Shown: positions 5,466-13,458 of the stretch, piece by piece
How the letters are laid out: every line of letters starts with the position of its first letter
Position numbering within the stretch: position 1 is the first letter of the stretch
Source: CAYNDB01 sp964395915
GTDB taxonomy: Bacteria; Nitrospinota_A; UBA7883; JAJRTC01
NCBI GenBank assembly: GCA_964395915.1
Contig: CAYNDB010000048.1
Coordinates: forward strand, 1 to 17,970
Reading direction: 5' to 3'
Length of the DNA stretch: 17,970 bases
Translations under genes and position numbers: made by a program
The notes under the pieces: generated by a model
Told to the model about the DNA's origin: nothing
Databases searched by the model: none
Seen by the model: the letters and a program-made list of their open reading frames with translations, nothing else

Positions 5466-6629
5466 ATGGGTATTGAGATAATAGCATTTATAGCTATTGC
5501 CATATTCGCCATTTGCGTTATGGGTTTCAACTTTTTTTATAATCCCTTCGGCCTGGGGCCTGCGCCCGCCTCGGTATTGCCAGAAAGATTTTTCCACCGT
5601 CCGGCTGAATCCCTTGCCGCGCTTGAACTGCTTATCGATGGTGTTGAAGCTTTCGATAAAGCTTTAGAGCTTATCAATGCCGCAAAGGAAACCGTAAGGG
5701 TCCAAACATTTATATGGAAAGATGACGACATCGGCCGGAAAATGGTATCCGCTTTGATAACCGCCGCGGATCGTGGCGTTAAAGTTTCCGTCAGCAAAGA
5801 TGTGGTTGGAACCTTTTTCGAAGCAAGGGACATGCTGAAGGGACATCCAAGCCCTGTATATGCGGATAAAAGGTTTAAAGGCCATGCCAACATAAATGTA
5901 ATGACCGACCTTTTCAAGGACACCGACCATAGCAAATATTTCATTATCGATGGGAGGTGGGCTATTTTCGGAGGGATGAACATAGCGGACGAATATCACA
6001 AAAAATGGCATGACTATATGGCGCTGATAGACTCATCACAATGGACACAAGCTTTCGGAGCAAAAGTTTTGGACGATTCCGCGTGGCCGGACGAAGCTCC
6101 TTTTTATTTTACCGTCAACAACCGCAAGGTATGCGAAATACGAACAGCGATGATAGAAGTTATAGACAGCGCAAAAGAAAACGTTATTTTGGAACACGCC
6201 TATTTTTCCGATGACAGGATGATTGACGCTATTGTTCTGGCGACGAGGCGAGGAGTCAAGATAACGATTATTCTTCCCCAAAACCCCGGCACACATTTAT
6301 ACGCCAATATGTCGACAATCAACAAGCTGCTTGCGCGTTGTCCAAAAGATAAATGCGAGATATATTTTTATCCAGGGATGACACACGCCAAGGTTATGAT
6401 GGTGGACGGAACTATTGCAATCATCGGCTCTGCGAACCTGACGCATCGAAGCATGAAAAGGAGCAGGGAGCTTGTCTTGTTTGCAAACGGAAAAGAGAAC
6501 GAGCCGTTTATAAGGAGGCTGAGAGAAAGGTTGAGCGCGGATATTAACAAGGCGAAAAGAGTGACAGAACCATTTGACCTTTCTGTGATGGAGCGCGTGT
6601 CGGCGTTTGCGGGGAAATACACGTGGTAA
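5466..6629 (+). CDS. Cardiolipin synthase-like phospholipase D family protein
   Basis: The protein has one N-terminal membrane helix (first 20 or so residues) and two PLD half-domains, each with a complete HxKxxxxD motif: HSKYFIIDG (5928-5954) and HAKVMMVDG (6384-6410). The second is followed by IIGSANL, the first by IFGGMN, where Ser is replaced by Gly-Met. This is the architecture of bacterial ClsA/B/C enzymes, which form cardiolipin or exchange head groups via a phospho-His intermediate at the inner membrane. I prefer the ATG at 5466. A TTG three codons earlier (5457) is possible, and neither has a strong Shine-Dalgarno site. It lies 38 bases after the glycosyltransferase and overlaps the next gene by 7 bases. 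Cardiolipin synthase is most likely, but another PLD-type transfer is possible. Confidence 0.88.
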   Translation: MGIEIIAFIAIAIFAICVMGFNFFYNPFGLGPAPASVLPERFFHRPAESLAALELLIDGVEAFDKALELINAAKETVRVQTFIWKDDDIGRKMVSALITAADRGVKVSVSKDVVGTFFEARDMLKGHPSPVYADKRFKGHANINVMTDLFKDTDHSKYFIIDGRWAIFGGMNIADEYHKKWHDYMALIDSSQWTQAFGAKVLDDSAWPDEAPFYFTVNNRKVCEIRTAMIEVIDSAKENVILEHAYFSDDRMIDAIVLATRRGVKITIILPQNPGTHLYANMSTINKLLARCPKDKCEIYFYPGMTHAKVMMVDGTIAIIGSANLTHRSMKRSRELVLFANGKENEPFIRRLRERLSADINKAKRVTEPFDLSVMERVSAFAGKYTW

Positions 6630-7617
6630 GTTCAAATAGGGAACCGCGCAATTTCCCAAGCCTGGTAGTCGCCATATGTTCTGCGATATTGCTAGTTCAT
6701 CTTACAAGCGTAGCTTTCGCTGAACCATTTTATCAAACGGACACAATCACCTCGCCTGAAGGATATGGCAAGCCGCACGGGTCGTCTATCGTTGAGCTTG
6801 AAAACGGCGACCTTCTCGCGTCATGGTATTCCACAGAAGACGAGACCAGCGAGGATACCTGGATTTTTCGCTCGATATGGAGCCGTGATACAGGGATATG
6901 GGGCAAACCGCATATCATCGTTAACAAGGGGTACACCAAGTCTTTGGGGAACACGTCGCTTTTTCGTGATGACGACGGAATAATATGGATGTTCTTTGCG
7001 GCGGTGCGGCTTGGCGGATGGAGCGGGGCGGTGACGGATTATATGCAGTCCCGCGATGAAGGGAAAACATGGAGCACAGGTAAACGGCTCGTCGGGTGGC
7101 CAGGTAATATGCCGCGCAATCTTACAATCCGAGTGGGGGACCATGAGGCGCTTATCCCTCTCTTTATCGACTTCTGGTATGAAGCAAACCTTACCGGCTC
7201 ATACACCGTATTAATAAAGTATAAAGACGGACGGATAGTAAACCAATCTTACGCTACGCTCAGCAGCCACCACCCTATACAGCCTGCTATTGTGAAACTG
7301 CCGGACGGACGGATATTGATGCTGGCGCGTGACAAGGCGAAAAAGTTCGTCTGGCGCGCATACTCCACAGACAACGGCAAAAGCTGGGGCACACCTTCCT
7401 ACACAACGCTTATAAATCCCGATTCCGCCATTAGCGCGGTATACGTAGATGAGATCGGCGCTGTTCTTGTGGCGTACAATCCTTCCAAAGAGGGGCGCAA
7501 CCCGCTTTCGCTGGCTTTGTCGATGGACGGGGGGATCACGTTTAAAAAGATCGCCGACCTTGCCCGCCATGAAGGAACGGGGAAAGCCGCCTTTGCATAC
7601 CCCACGCTTTTACGGAC
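6623..7617 (+). CDS. Secreted BNR/sialidase-like exo-glycosidase, truncated by the N gap
   Basis: About 331 residues precede the gap. A signal peptide (basic start, hydrophobic core near residues 12-30, cleavage after VAFA) indicates export. The body is a six-bladed beta-propeller of the sialidase/BNR type. Asp-box motifs SRDEGKTW, STDNGKSW and SMDGGITF are evident, together with YGKPHGSSIVELENGDLLA near the start and repeated PDGRILML-type strands. Such proteins are exo-sialidases or related exo-glycosidases. The catalytic residues cannot all be checked because the C-terminus is missing. The GTG start at 6623 overlaps the PLD gene stop by 7 bases and has a G-rich site upstream, implying translational coupling. 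Family membership is firm. Substrate and 3' end are unknown. Confidence 0.85.
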
Positions 7618-7717
7618 NNNNNNNNNNNNNNNNNNNNNNNNNNNNNNNNNNNNNNNNNNNNNNNNNNNNNNNNNNNNNNNNNNNNNNNNNNNNNNNNNNN
7701 NNNNNNNNNNNNNNNNN
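7618..7717. other. Assembly gap (100 N)
   Basis: Exactly 100 undetermined bases separate the 3' parts of two convergent genes. A round 100 N is the usual placeholder for a gap of unknown length, so the two flanks may be separated by more than 100 bases. Confidence 0.98.
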
Positions 7718-9405
7718 TAGAAGTAATATTGCGCCCAACCACCAAGATCGAAAGTGTAATGGAATCCACGAAGTTTTATTATCGGCAGAAGCATGTCGAG
7801 GCTGTATGAAAGACCCAAAGGCATTCCGTGCGCCGCTCCTTCACCGGAAGCATATAGAACATACGCTCCTATCAAGGTAAACGCCAGAACCCATCCACCG
7901 ACGCGATGAATACGGTAGCCATACCCGATAACGTATTTCATTATCCATAAAAACACAGACCGCCATTGAGTGTGCTCTTCTTCCAGTCTTTGCCGCTCCC
8001 TTTTTGCGTACAGGATATCCCTTGCTTTTTGTTCACGACCTTCCTCCCGCAATACAGCCGCCAACTGTTCATACGGCTGGGGAGAGAACGTTTTTTGTTT
8101 TTTCAGCCAATCTTCGAACCAGTCGATTTTGGCTACGTTCATAGCTGGCTCACCTTCTTCGAAATACCCACCGAGACGGGAATATTGGAAACCGACAAGA
8201 TCGATATCATCCGGCCATGATGTTTTGGTAACGATAAGAGCTCCGACTTTTGTGTTTCGAAGCATGAGTCTGCTACCTTTTGCCCATTTTGGAACGGAGT
8301 CCTCATCCAGGCCCAGAGCGAGATCTCCTTTGATGGTTGTTCCGGTAAGATTTAACGTATTCAACACGCTTCCCCGTAAAATGAGGTGGCCTTCGATTTT
8401 TGCAAATATCAATTCTATCGGTTTCTCAAAAGTCGCTTTACGAACAAATAGATGACTCCCAAGCCTCATACTATCCATATTTATCTCACCGCTGAACGTG
8501 GAGCCGTCCATCCTCAGTTCCCCGCCTATTTGGGAGCTTACCAAGTTGACTTCTGAGAATGTGGCTCCATCGCGCATGAAAAGGCTGCTGCCGACTTGTA
8601 GGCCGTCCATATCAAGCTTGGCGCTGAACGTGGAACCGGTCATGGTCAATTGCCCTCCTATTTTGGCGCTTACCAAGTTGATTTCGGAGAATGTGGCTCC
8701 ATCGCGCATGGAAAGGCTGCCATCTACTTGCAGACTATCCATATCTACCGCACCGCTAAACGTGGAGCCGGTCATGGTCAATTGTCCGCCTATTTTGGCG
8801 CTCATCAAATCGACTTCGGAGAATGTGGCTCCATTGTGCATAAAAAGACTGCTATCGACTTGTAGACCGTTCATGTCCAGCTTATTGCTGAAAGTGGAAC
8901 CGCTAAGGTTTAGTTGGCCACTTATTCTGGCTTCAAGGAGTGTTGCTGTTGCAAATTTGGAGCTGTCAAAAGAAATGGCGCTGCTAGCTTTTAAAGAAGT
9001 TAAATTGACATGCGACTCAAATCTGCATTGGGCTAATCCAAAAAAGTGTTTTACTGGAGCAAACGATAAATCAATATTATCTTTAAACCATGCGCCAATG
9101 ATGGTTACGCCTTTACGGGTTAGCTCTCCCTTATACGGCTCATCTAAAAGAATGGTCTCCAGAAATTCAGATGAAATAATTCGATTCTTCCATTTATTAT
9201 CGTCTTTAAAGTCCTCGTCTTTTTTTGGGTTAAACCATTTAGAGCTAAGCCACGGTCCCTTCGAGAGAGAGTCGTATTCGTTCAGGTTTGCATTTTGCCC
9301 TGAGCGAAGTTTTTTCCATACCCACTTTTCCTGATCCGTCCAGTCTGTTTTCGGTTCTATTGTCGTCATGCCCAATACGGTATAGTTTTGCGCTTGATTG
9401 GGCAA
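7718..9405 (-). CDS. Membrane-anchored beta-helix (pentapeptide-like) repeat protein, 3' end in the N gap
   Basis: About 562 residues are visible. Residues 1-110 are soluble and polar. Residues about 110-360 form a solenoid with TF-x(n)-DM and LxM hallmarks, including four near-identical 44-residue units. After a globular stretch come a Lys/Glu-rich helix (LREEGREQKARDILYAKRER) and a hydrophobic C-terminal region with at least one clear helix (VGGWVLAFTLIGAYVLY). The combination of quadrilateral or pentapeptide-like repeats, a charged coil and a C-terminal membrane domain occurs in a widespread family of unknown function, sometimes labelled membrane-associated oxidoreductase without good reason. 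The TTG start at 9405 lacks a ribosome site. ATG at 9369 (codon 13) is equally plausible. The apparent continuation beyond the gap is antisense to the sialidase gene and is not part of it. Confidence 0.8.
8395..8922 (-). repeat. Four 132-bp in-frame tandem coding repeats
   Basis: Residues 162-337 of the solenoid protein consist of four 44-residue units. The second and third are closest, each starting GGQLTMTGSTFS. Each unit divides into two 22-residue halves of the form xLxMxxxTFSxxxxMxxxxVxG, so the structural period is about 22 residues per turn. The fourth unit is diverged. The DNA similarity between units makes copy-number change by slippage or recombination likely, and can disturb assembly near the adjacent gap. 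Confidence 0.85.
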
Positions 9406-9496
9406 TAAAATTACGTCTTATGGTGTGTGGTGGTCTTACTTTTTCCCACGGGATTACCGCAGTCGTCTTCGGCTCCTTCGCAATGCCGAGCCCATA

Positions 9497-9574
9497 TGTC
9501 ATCCCGCGCCCGACGCGGGATCCCGTCGCCTTCATGTCAACCTCACGGGATGCCGGATCGAGTCCGGGATGACA
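9497..9574. repeat. REP/MITE-like palindromic element
   Basis: A 78-bp element is bounded by perfect 10-bp terminal inverted repeats, TGTCATCCCG (9497-9506) and CGGGATGACA (9565-9574). Inside are two more hairpins: ATCCCGCG/CGCGGGAT (9501-9508 and 9514-9521) and CCGGA/TCCGG (9553-9557 and 9563-9567). Repeats beginning GTCATCCCG are widely dispersed in many bacterial genomes. It lies between the end of fetB and the start of the solenoid protein gene, where it could also act as a transcription stop for fetB. No transposase is encoded. Confidence 0.75.
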
Positions 9575-9595
9575 ACAAGAAACAGCAATAGAACC

Positions 9596-10384
9596 CTACT
9601 GCTCAAAAAGCCATCGTCTCAATTGCTGGTGTGGGGTGAAAAACTTTTTCATCGCAAGGGTTGTGAAAACAACCGATGTTATAGTAACTGACGACGCGAC
9701 CATAAGCATGATAATGATCTGATATTTGGCGGCAACCATCGGGGGCGCGCCGCCGAGCATCTGGCCGACCATTACGCCGGGAAGGTGGACAATACCGACC
9801 GTCATCATCATATTAATTGTAGGGATAAGCGCCGCCCGTATCGCCTCTTTTTTCGCTTCGTGCGTTGCCTTTCTGTAATCCCATCCCAGTGTGAGAAGTG
9901 TCTCGATCTCGTCCTGTCGTGATTTAAGCTCCATATATAGCCTGTCCGCCGCCAACGCCCCTCCGCTCATGGCGTTGCCGAGTATCATCCCGCCCAGAGG
10001 TATCAAAATATCTGCTCGAAACCACGGGTCGATTTTCAGCACTGCGCCGGTCACCACGGCGATGGTGAATATGGAGCCTGTGACCACCCCGGCCCACATC
10101 GGTATATAGAGCCCAGCTACAGGTCTTTTCATCCTGCCAAGCCCCGCTTTTGCCGCATATGTCATCATCAGTAGCAAGGCGCCGATGATGATGTACCATT
10201 GCTCCACACCGAAAAGCGCTTTTACAACAAATCCCATGAAAAGAAGCTGAACGAATGTCCGTATCGTTCCTATTGTAAGTGACCGCTCGATCTTCAACCC
10301 TTCATATGCGGACAAGGCCACAACGACAGCGAAAAGCGCCATGGTCATGGCGAGATCGTCCCAGCCGGGATCGATTACTATCAT
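9596..10384 (-). CDS. fetB: FetB-type iron export ABC transporter permease
   Basis: The 262-residue polytopic protein belongs to the FetB/YbbM (UPF0014) family, of the usual length. Conserved features are ALSAYEGLKIERSLTIGTIR near the N-terminus, IPLGGMILGNAMSGGALAADR in the centre and the LIPTINMMMTVGIVHLPGVM segment with GGAPPMVAAKYQI. In E. coli FetAB exports iron and helps peroxide resistance. The start codon overlaps the fetA stop as ATGA (10384-10381), so the pair is translationally coupled. Family identification is strong. The exported ion is inferred from E. coli. Confidence 0.93.
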   Translation of the reverse strand: MIVIDPGWDDLAMTMALFAVVVALSAYEGLKIERSLTIGTIRTFVQLLFMGFVVKALFGVEQWYIIIGALLLMMTYAAKAGLGRMKRPVAGLYIPMWAGVVTGSIFTIAVVTGAVLKIDPWFRADILIPLGGMILGNAMSGGALAADRLYMELKSRQDEIETLLTLGWDYRKATHEAKKEAIRAALIPTINMMMTVGIVHLPGVMVGQMLGGAPPMVAAKYQIIIMLMVASSVTITSVVFTTLAMKKFFTPHQQLRRWLFEQ

Positions 10385-11058
10385 CCCTCGTCTCCGTTGA
10401 TCGTGACTATCGCTGTGGCGGCGCGTTCTATCTCGGCGACACGATGGCTGTTCCAGACGATGGTCATCTCGTTATTTGCGGCGATATCGAGCATCGCCTT
10501 AAGGAAAAGCTCCGTTGATTCCGGATCCAGCCCGGATGTCGGCTCGTCGAGCAGAAGGACTTTCGGTTTTACCAGAAGGTTGCGTATTACCGCCACACGT
10601 TGTTGCTGCCCGACGGAAAGAGACTTGGCTTCCCTCAATAAAAGATGTTTTTCCAGCCCAAACCGCTCAAGCCAATATTCAAGCGTAATATCTGGCGAGG
10701 CTTCATTGAGGCCTAAAGACAAGTTGTATTGAACAGAGCCGTCCAGCATGATAGGTGTCTGGCGTACCAGCGACACCAGTTTTCTAAGCTTGGTAGGATC
10801 ATATTCGCGGTATTCTTTGCCATCCAAGAATATTTCACCGCTTTCCGGTTCCTCCAGCCATGCCATAAGCCTTAATAGCGTTGTCTTGCCCGATCCGGAC
10901 CGCCCGCGCACTATAAGCATGGCTCCCCGTTCAACTTTAAGGGAGAAATTTGTAAAGACAGACTTGGAGGAAACCCCGCTGATCTGAGGCTTCAAGTCAT
11001 GTTTTTCTGAAAGATGATAGTGGAACGAAAGGTTGCGCAGCTCCAGGATTGTTGTCAT
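10381..11058 (-). CDS. fetA: FetA-type iron export ABC transporter ATP-binding protein
   Basis: The 225-residue ABC ATPase has Walker A GRSGSGKTT (residues 52-60), Q-loop Q100, signature LSVGQ (147-151, V replacing the usual first G), Walker B VLLLDE (167-172) and switch His205. The coupling with fetB makes it the cytoplasmic engine of that exporter. Relative to typical FetA the N-terminus has an extra hydrophilic stretch of about 15-20 residues (18-34) between the first strand and the core. No Shine-Dalgarno site precedes the ATG at 11058. The leader is very A+T rich and is shared with the divergent J-domain gene. No clear Fur box was seen. Confidence 0.92.
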   Translation of the reverse strand: MTTILELRNLSFHYHLSEKHDLKPQISGVSSKSVFTNFSLKVERGAMLIVRGRSGSGKTTLLRLMAWLEEPESGEIFLDGKEYREYDPTKLRKLVSLVRQTPIMLDGSVQYNLSLGLNEASPDITLEYWLERFGLEKHLLLREAKSLSVGQQQRVAVIRNLLVKPKVLLLDEPTSGLDPESTELFLKAMLDIAANNEMTIVWNSHRVAEIERAATAIVTINGDEG

Positions 11059-11229
11059 TTTATTGCAAAATTAAGCAATCAATATTGTAATTGTATAAAA
11101 AACTGATGTTATATTAGATTATAATTATGTTGATCAGGTATAATAAATAAATTATTGTACTGCTGGCGATGAATGACCAATATCTATTGCCGTTTGATTT
11201 AAAACTCGCTTCTAGGTAAAGATACGCAG
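11059..11229. promoter_or_regulatory. AT-rich divergent intergenic region (fetA / J-domain gene)
   Basis: These 171 bases separate two divergent starts, so at least two promoters should lie here. The first 100 bases are strongly A+T rich and carry several TATAAT-like hexamers (for example 11120-11125 and 11139-11144 on the plus strand, 11118-11123 on the minus strand). None has a good -35 partner at 16-18 bases, so I do not assign a start. A short inverted repeat ATTGC-N8-GCAAT lies just upstream of fetA (from 11062). Confidence 0.4.
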
Positions 11230-12126
11230 ATGGAAACTATGACTGTTTGGCAGGCCTACAGTCTGCTGGAACTGGATGCGTTTGCTTCAATCAAGCGTGT
11301 CAAACAGTCATACAGGCGCGCCGCGAAGCTATACCACCCAGACATGAACGCAAGCTATAGCGATGCGGAAAAATTTACCGAAGTCGTCTCCGCATATAAA
11401 ACCATACTTGAAGATAGAAAAAAGAACCCCTCAGGGCGCTCCAACATTATGAAAAACAAGGGGCAACCTGAATATTCTAATGGTTCTAACTCTGAGCGTT
11501 CCAACGATGCCCCTAAACAGGAAACAAGGGAAAGATGTTCGGCTAGCGCAAAACGAAAAGTAAAAAAAGCGCCAATTGTGAAGAAAGGTCCAAAGGTAAA
11601 GCTTGGCGTCAGGGCGAACAACCTTCTTACATATGACGAGCTTGTAATCCGCTTTGATAAAGGGCCAAATGTATGGGTGAAGGCAGAGGCCGCCCAATTA
11701 TTGTTTAATAATTTTAACGATCATTTTGAATTTTTTGCCATCCCGCGTCTTGCTGGAGCGAAAGGGAGGATATTAATTGTCCTTATCAGCTTACTTGGCG
11801 AAAGAGGGTCGGTCGATTCACTGAATGCTATCGCCCCGTACCTGTCGAGCGGTGACACGCATGTATGTTGCTCCGCATTCAAAGCTTTAGACAAAGCCGG
11901 CGACCTTGGCGCGGATATCATCGACAAATATCTGAACACGCCTCCGGCGATTCTCCATCGTCTTACAGGTTTGTTTTTCAAATCGGATCTGGAGCGGGAA
12001 GTTGTTGGCTCTAAGTTGATTTCCTCGGAAAAATTGCGGCGTCTTTGGGCCGTGAAGAAAAAAACCGGCCTGCCTCTTCGGGATCTTCTAAAAGGTATAG
12101 GGGTGGAGTTTTCCGCTTCCGCCTGA
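11230..12126 (+). CDS. J-domain protein with C-terminal HEAT-like domain
   Basis: The 298-residue protein begins with a J domain (residues about 6-63) including the HPD tripeptide (36-38) in AAKLYHPDMN and the helix III/IV segment EKFTEVVSAYKTILED. A polar, basic linker (about 64-125) follows. Residues about 126-298 are helical and read as HEAT-like repeats (VWVKAEAAQLLFN, RILIVLISLLGERGSVDSL, CCSAFKALDKAGDLGADII). There is no Gly/Phe region, zinc domain or DnaJ C-terminal domain, so this is a class C J protein. It would recruit and stimulate an Hsp70 for a partner bound by the HEAT part. The start is uncertain between ATG 11230 and ATG 11239. The partner is unknown. Confidence 0.85.
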   Translation: METMTVWQAYSLLELDAFASIKRVKQSYRRAAKLYHPDMNASYSDAEKFTEVVSAYKTILEDRKKNPSGRSNIMKNKGQPEYSNGSNSERSNDAPKQETRERCSASAKRKVKKAPIVKKGPKVKLGVRANNLLTYDELVIRFDKGPNVWVKAEAAQLLFNNFNDHFEFFAIPRLAGAKGRILIVLISLLGERGSVDSLNAIAPYLSSGDTHVCCSAFKALDKAGDLGADIIDKYLNTPPAILHRLTGLFFKSDLEREVVGSKLISSEKLRRLWAVKKKTGLPLRDLLKGIGVEFSASA

Positions 12127-12285
12127 GCCATTTGGGGGCGCCCGCCTCTGTTTCATAATACGACTCGACATGAGATTGGCCCTGCTGTTTTTGATTATTT
12201 CGAGCCAAAAGATGTTAACCCACTTGCTCCAAAGGCTGTCAAAGGATACACTGGCATACTATTTAATGAGAACGGAGATTCACAG

Positions 12286-13377
12286 ATGTCCCAACGGTTT
12301 ATTGCAATTTCAGTTATAGTCGCCTTTATAGCGGGAGGCTCCATCTATCTTTTTGGGGGGGCTAACTCTACAGGTCGCGGCGATCAGTCGGGCGGTGAAG
12401 ACGCGCCTGTTTCATTCGATCTTTCACCTACACAAAGCGTAGCCGCCGAGAGCTCGAAACCCGCAGTAAATCTTAACATCGACTCTGTTCCTGAAATCAT
12501 TGCGGAAGTTGACGGGGTTCCAATTAAGAAAGATTCATATGTTCAGGCTTTAAAGTCGTTGGAGCAAGGCTTGAAAAGGTCTGGCGGCTCCGTGCAACAG
12601 GCGCAGGTCGACAGTATGAAGAACAATATTCTTGAAAACATAGTAAGCTCCGAAGCCTTGCTGACCAAGGCTAAAAAGCTCGGCATGAAGCCAGATATGG
12701 CGAAAGTGGATCAGAATTTAAAGATGTTTAGAGACAGGTTCCCGAATGATGCGGCGTTTGAGAAGACTTTGAAAGCAAGGTCGCTGACAAAAGCGCAGCT
12801 GCGCGCCAATATCGAAAGGCATTTTTTGATAAAGGCTTTGATTGATAAAGAAGTTACAAATAAAATTACCGTAGATAAAAAAGAAATCAAGAAATATTAC
12901 GATTTGAATCAGGCCCAGTTTGACCGTAAAGAGTCGGTCCACGCCGCTCATATATTGGCCATGTTTGATAAAAGCGGCGGTGAAACAAAAAAGGATGTGG
13001 CTAAGAAAAAAATAGACGCTATACACAAAAAGCTCAAAGAAGGGGCTGACTTTGGAGAGCTTGCCAAAGCGGAAAGTGATGATAAGGGAACCGCTATTCA
13101 AAACGGCGACCTTGGCTTTTTTGAGCGAGGGAGAATGGTCCCAGAATTTGAAAAGGCCGCTTTTGCGGCGAAAGTTGGCGAGGTTACTGGAATTGTGGAA
13201 ACGCAATTTGGATATCACATAATTAAAGTGATTGGGAAAAAACCTAGCGGCAAGGTTTCACTTAAAGACGCGTCAAAAGAGATTGAAGCTCAGCTCAAGC
13301 GCAAGAAGGTGGAGCAAGCTATTGATAAATATCTTGACCGGCTAAAAAAGGAGTTAAACGTAAAGAAGTTTCTCTAA
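12286..13377 (+). CDS. Membrane-anchored SurA/PpiC-like parvulin peptidyl-prolyl isomerase
   Basis: The 363-residue protein has an uncleaved-type N-terminal membrane helix or signal (residues 4-24, no lipobox Cys), then a low-complexity spacer. A SurA-N-like chaperone domain follows (about 68-215: AEVDGVPIKKDSYVQALKSL through the amphipathic helices). A single parvulin domain (about 217-316) runs from HAAHILAMF through ADFGELAKAESDD and GDLGFFERGRMVPEFEKAAF to QFGYHIIKV. These proteins assist folding of secreted or outer-membrane proteins in the periplasm. A Lys-rich coiled tail ends the protein. CGGAG 8 bases before the ATG supports the start. It follows the J-domain gene on the same strand after 159 bases and may be transcribed separately. 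Confidence 0.92.
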   Translation: MSQRFIAISVIVAFIAGGSIYLFGGANSTGRGDQSGGEDAPVSFDLSPTQSVAAESSKPAVNLNIDSVPEIIAEVDGVPIKKDSYVQALKSLEQGLKRSGGSVQQAQVDSMKNNILENIVSSEALLTKAKKLGMKPDMAKVDQNLKMFRDRFPNDAAFEKTLKARSLTKAQLRANIERHFLIKALIDKEVTNKITVDKKEIKKYYDLNQAQFDRKESVHAAHILAMFDKSGGETKKDVAKKKIDAIHKKLKEGADFGELAKAESDDKGTAIQNGDLGFFERGRMVPEFEKAAFAAKVGEVTGIVETQFGYHIIKVIGKKPSGKVSLKDASKEIEAQLKRKKVEQAIDKYLDRLKKELNVKKFL

Positions 13378-13458
13378 AGCCGAACCGGAGAACGGAAACC
13401 TTTTCATTAACGGTTTACATTCTTTTCAAAAGGTCAGCAAACATTCCGCGGAGAGATG

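Noticed and set aside
7399..7717. Apparent continuation of the solenoid protein through the N gap to 7399
   Set aside because: Beyond the gap the frame is the complement of the BNR/sialidase-like gene. The Ns merely do not encode a stop.
8395..8922. CRISPR-like array
   Set aside because: The 132-bp units are contiguous, in frame and coding. There are no short repeats with unique spacers and no cas genes.
8498..9334. Long plus-strand open frame of 278 codons opposite the solenoid protein gene
   Set aside because: It is the antisense of the 44-residue repeats. It has no domain, and its repetitive character is explained by the real minus-strand gene.
11062..11079. Fur or FNR box upstream of fetA
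   Set aside because: The ATTGC-N8-GCAAT dyad does not fit the Fur (GATAATGATAATCATTATC) or FNR (TTGAT-N4-ATCAA) consensus.
12011..12285. Minus-strand small open frame and a possible promoter between the J-domain and parvulin genes
   Set aside because: The frame overlaps the J-domain coding end without any motif. Candidate -10 boxes there lack a matching -35 box.
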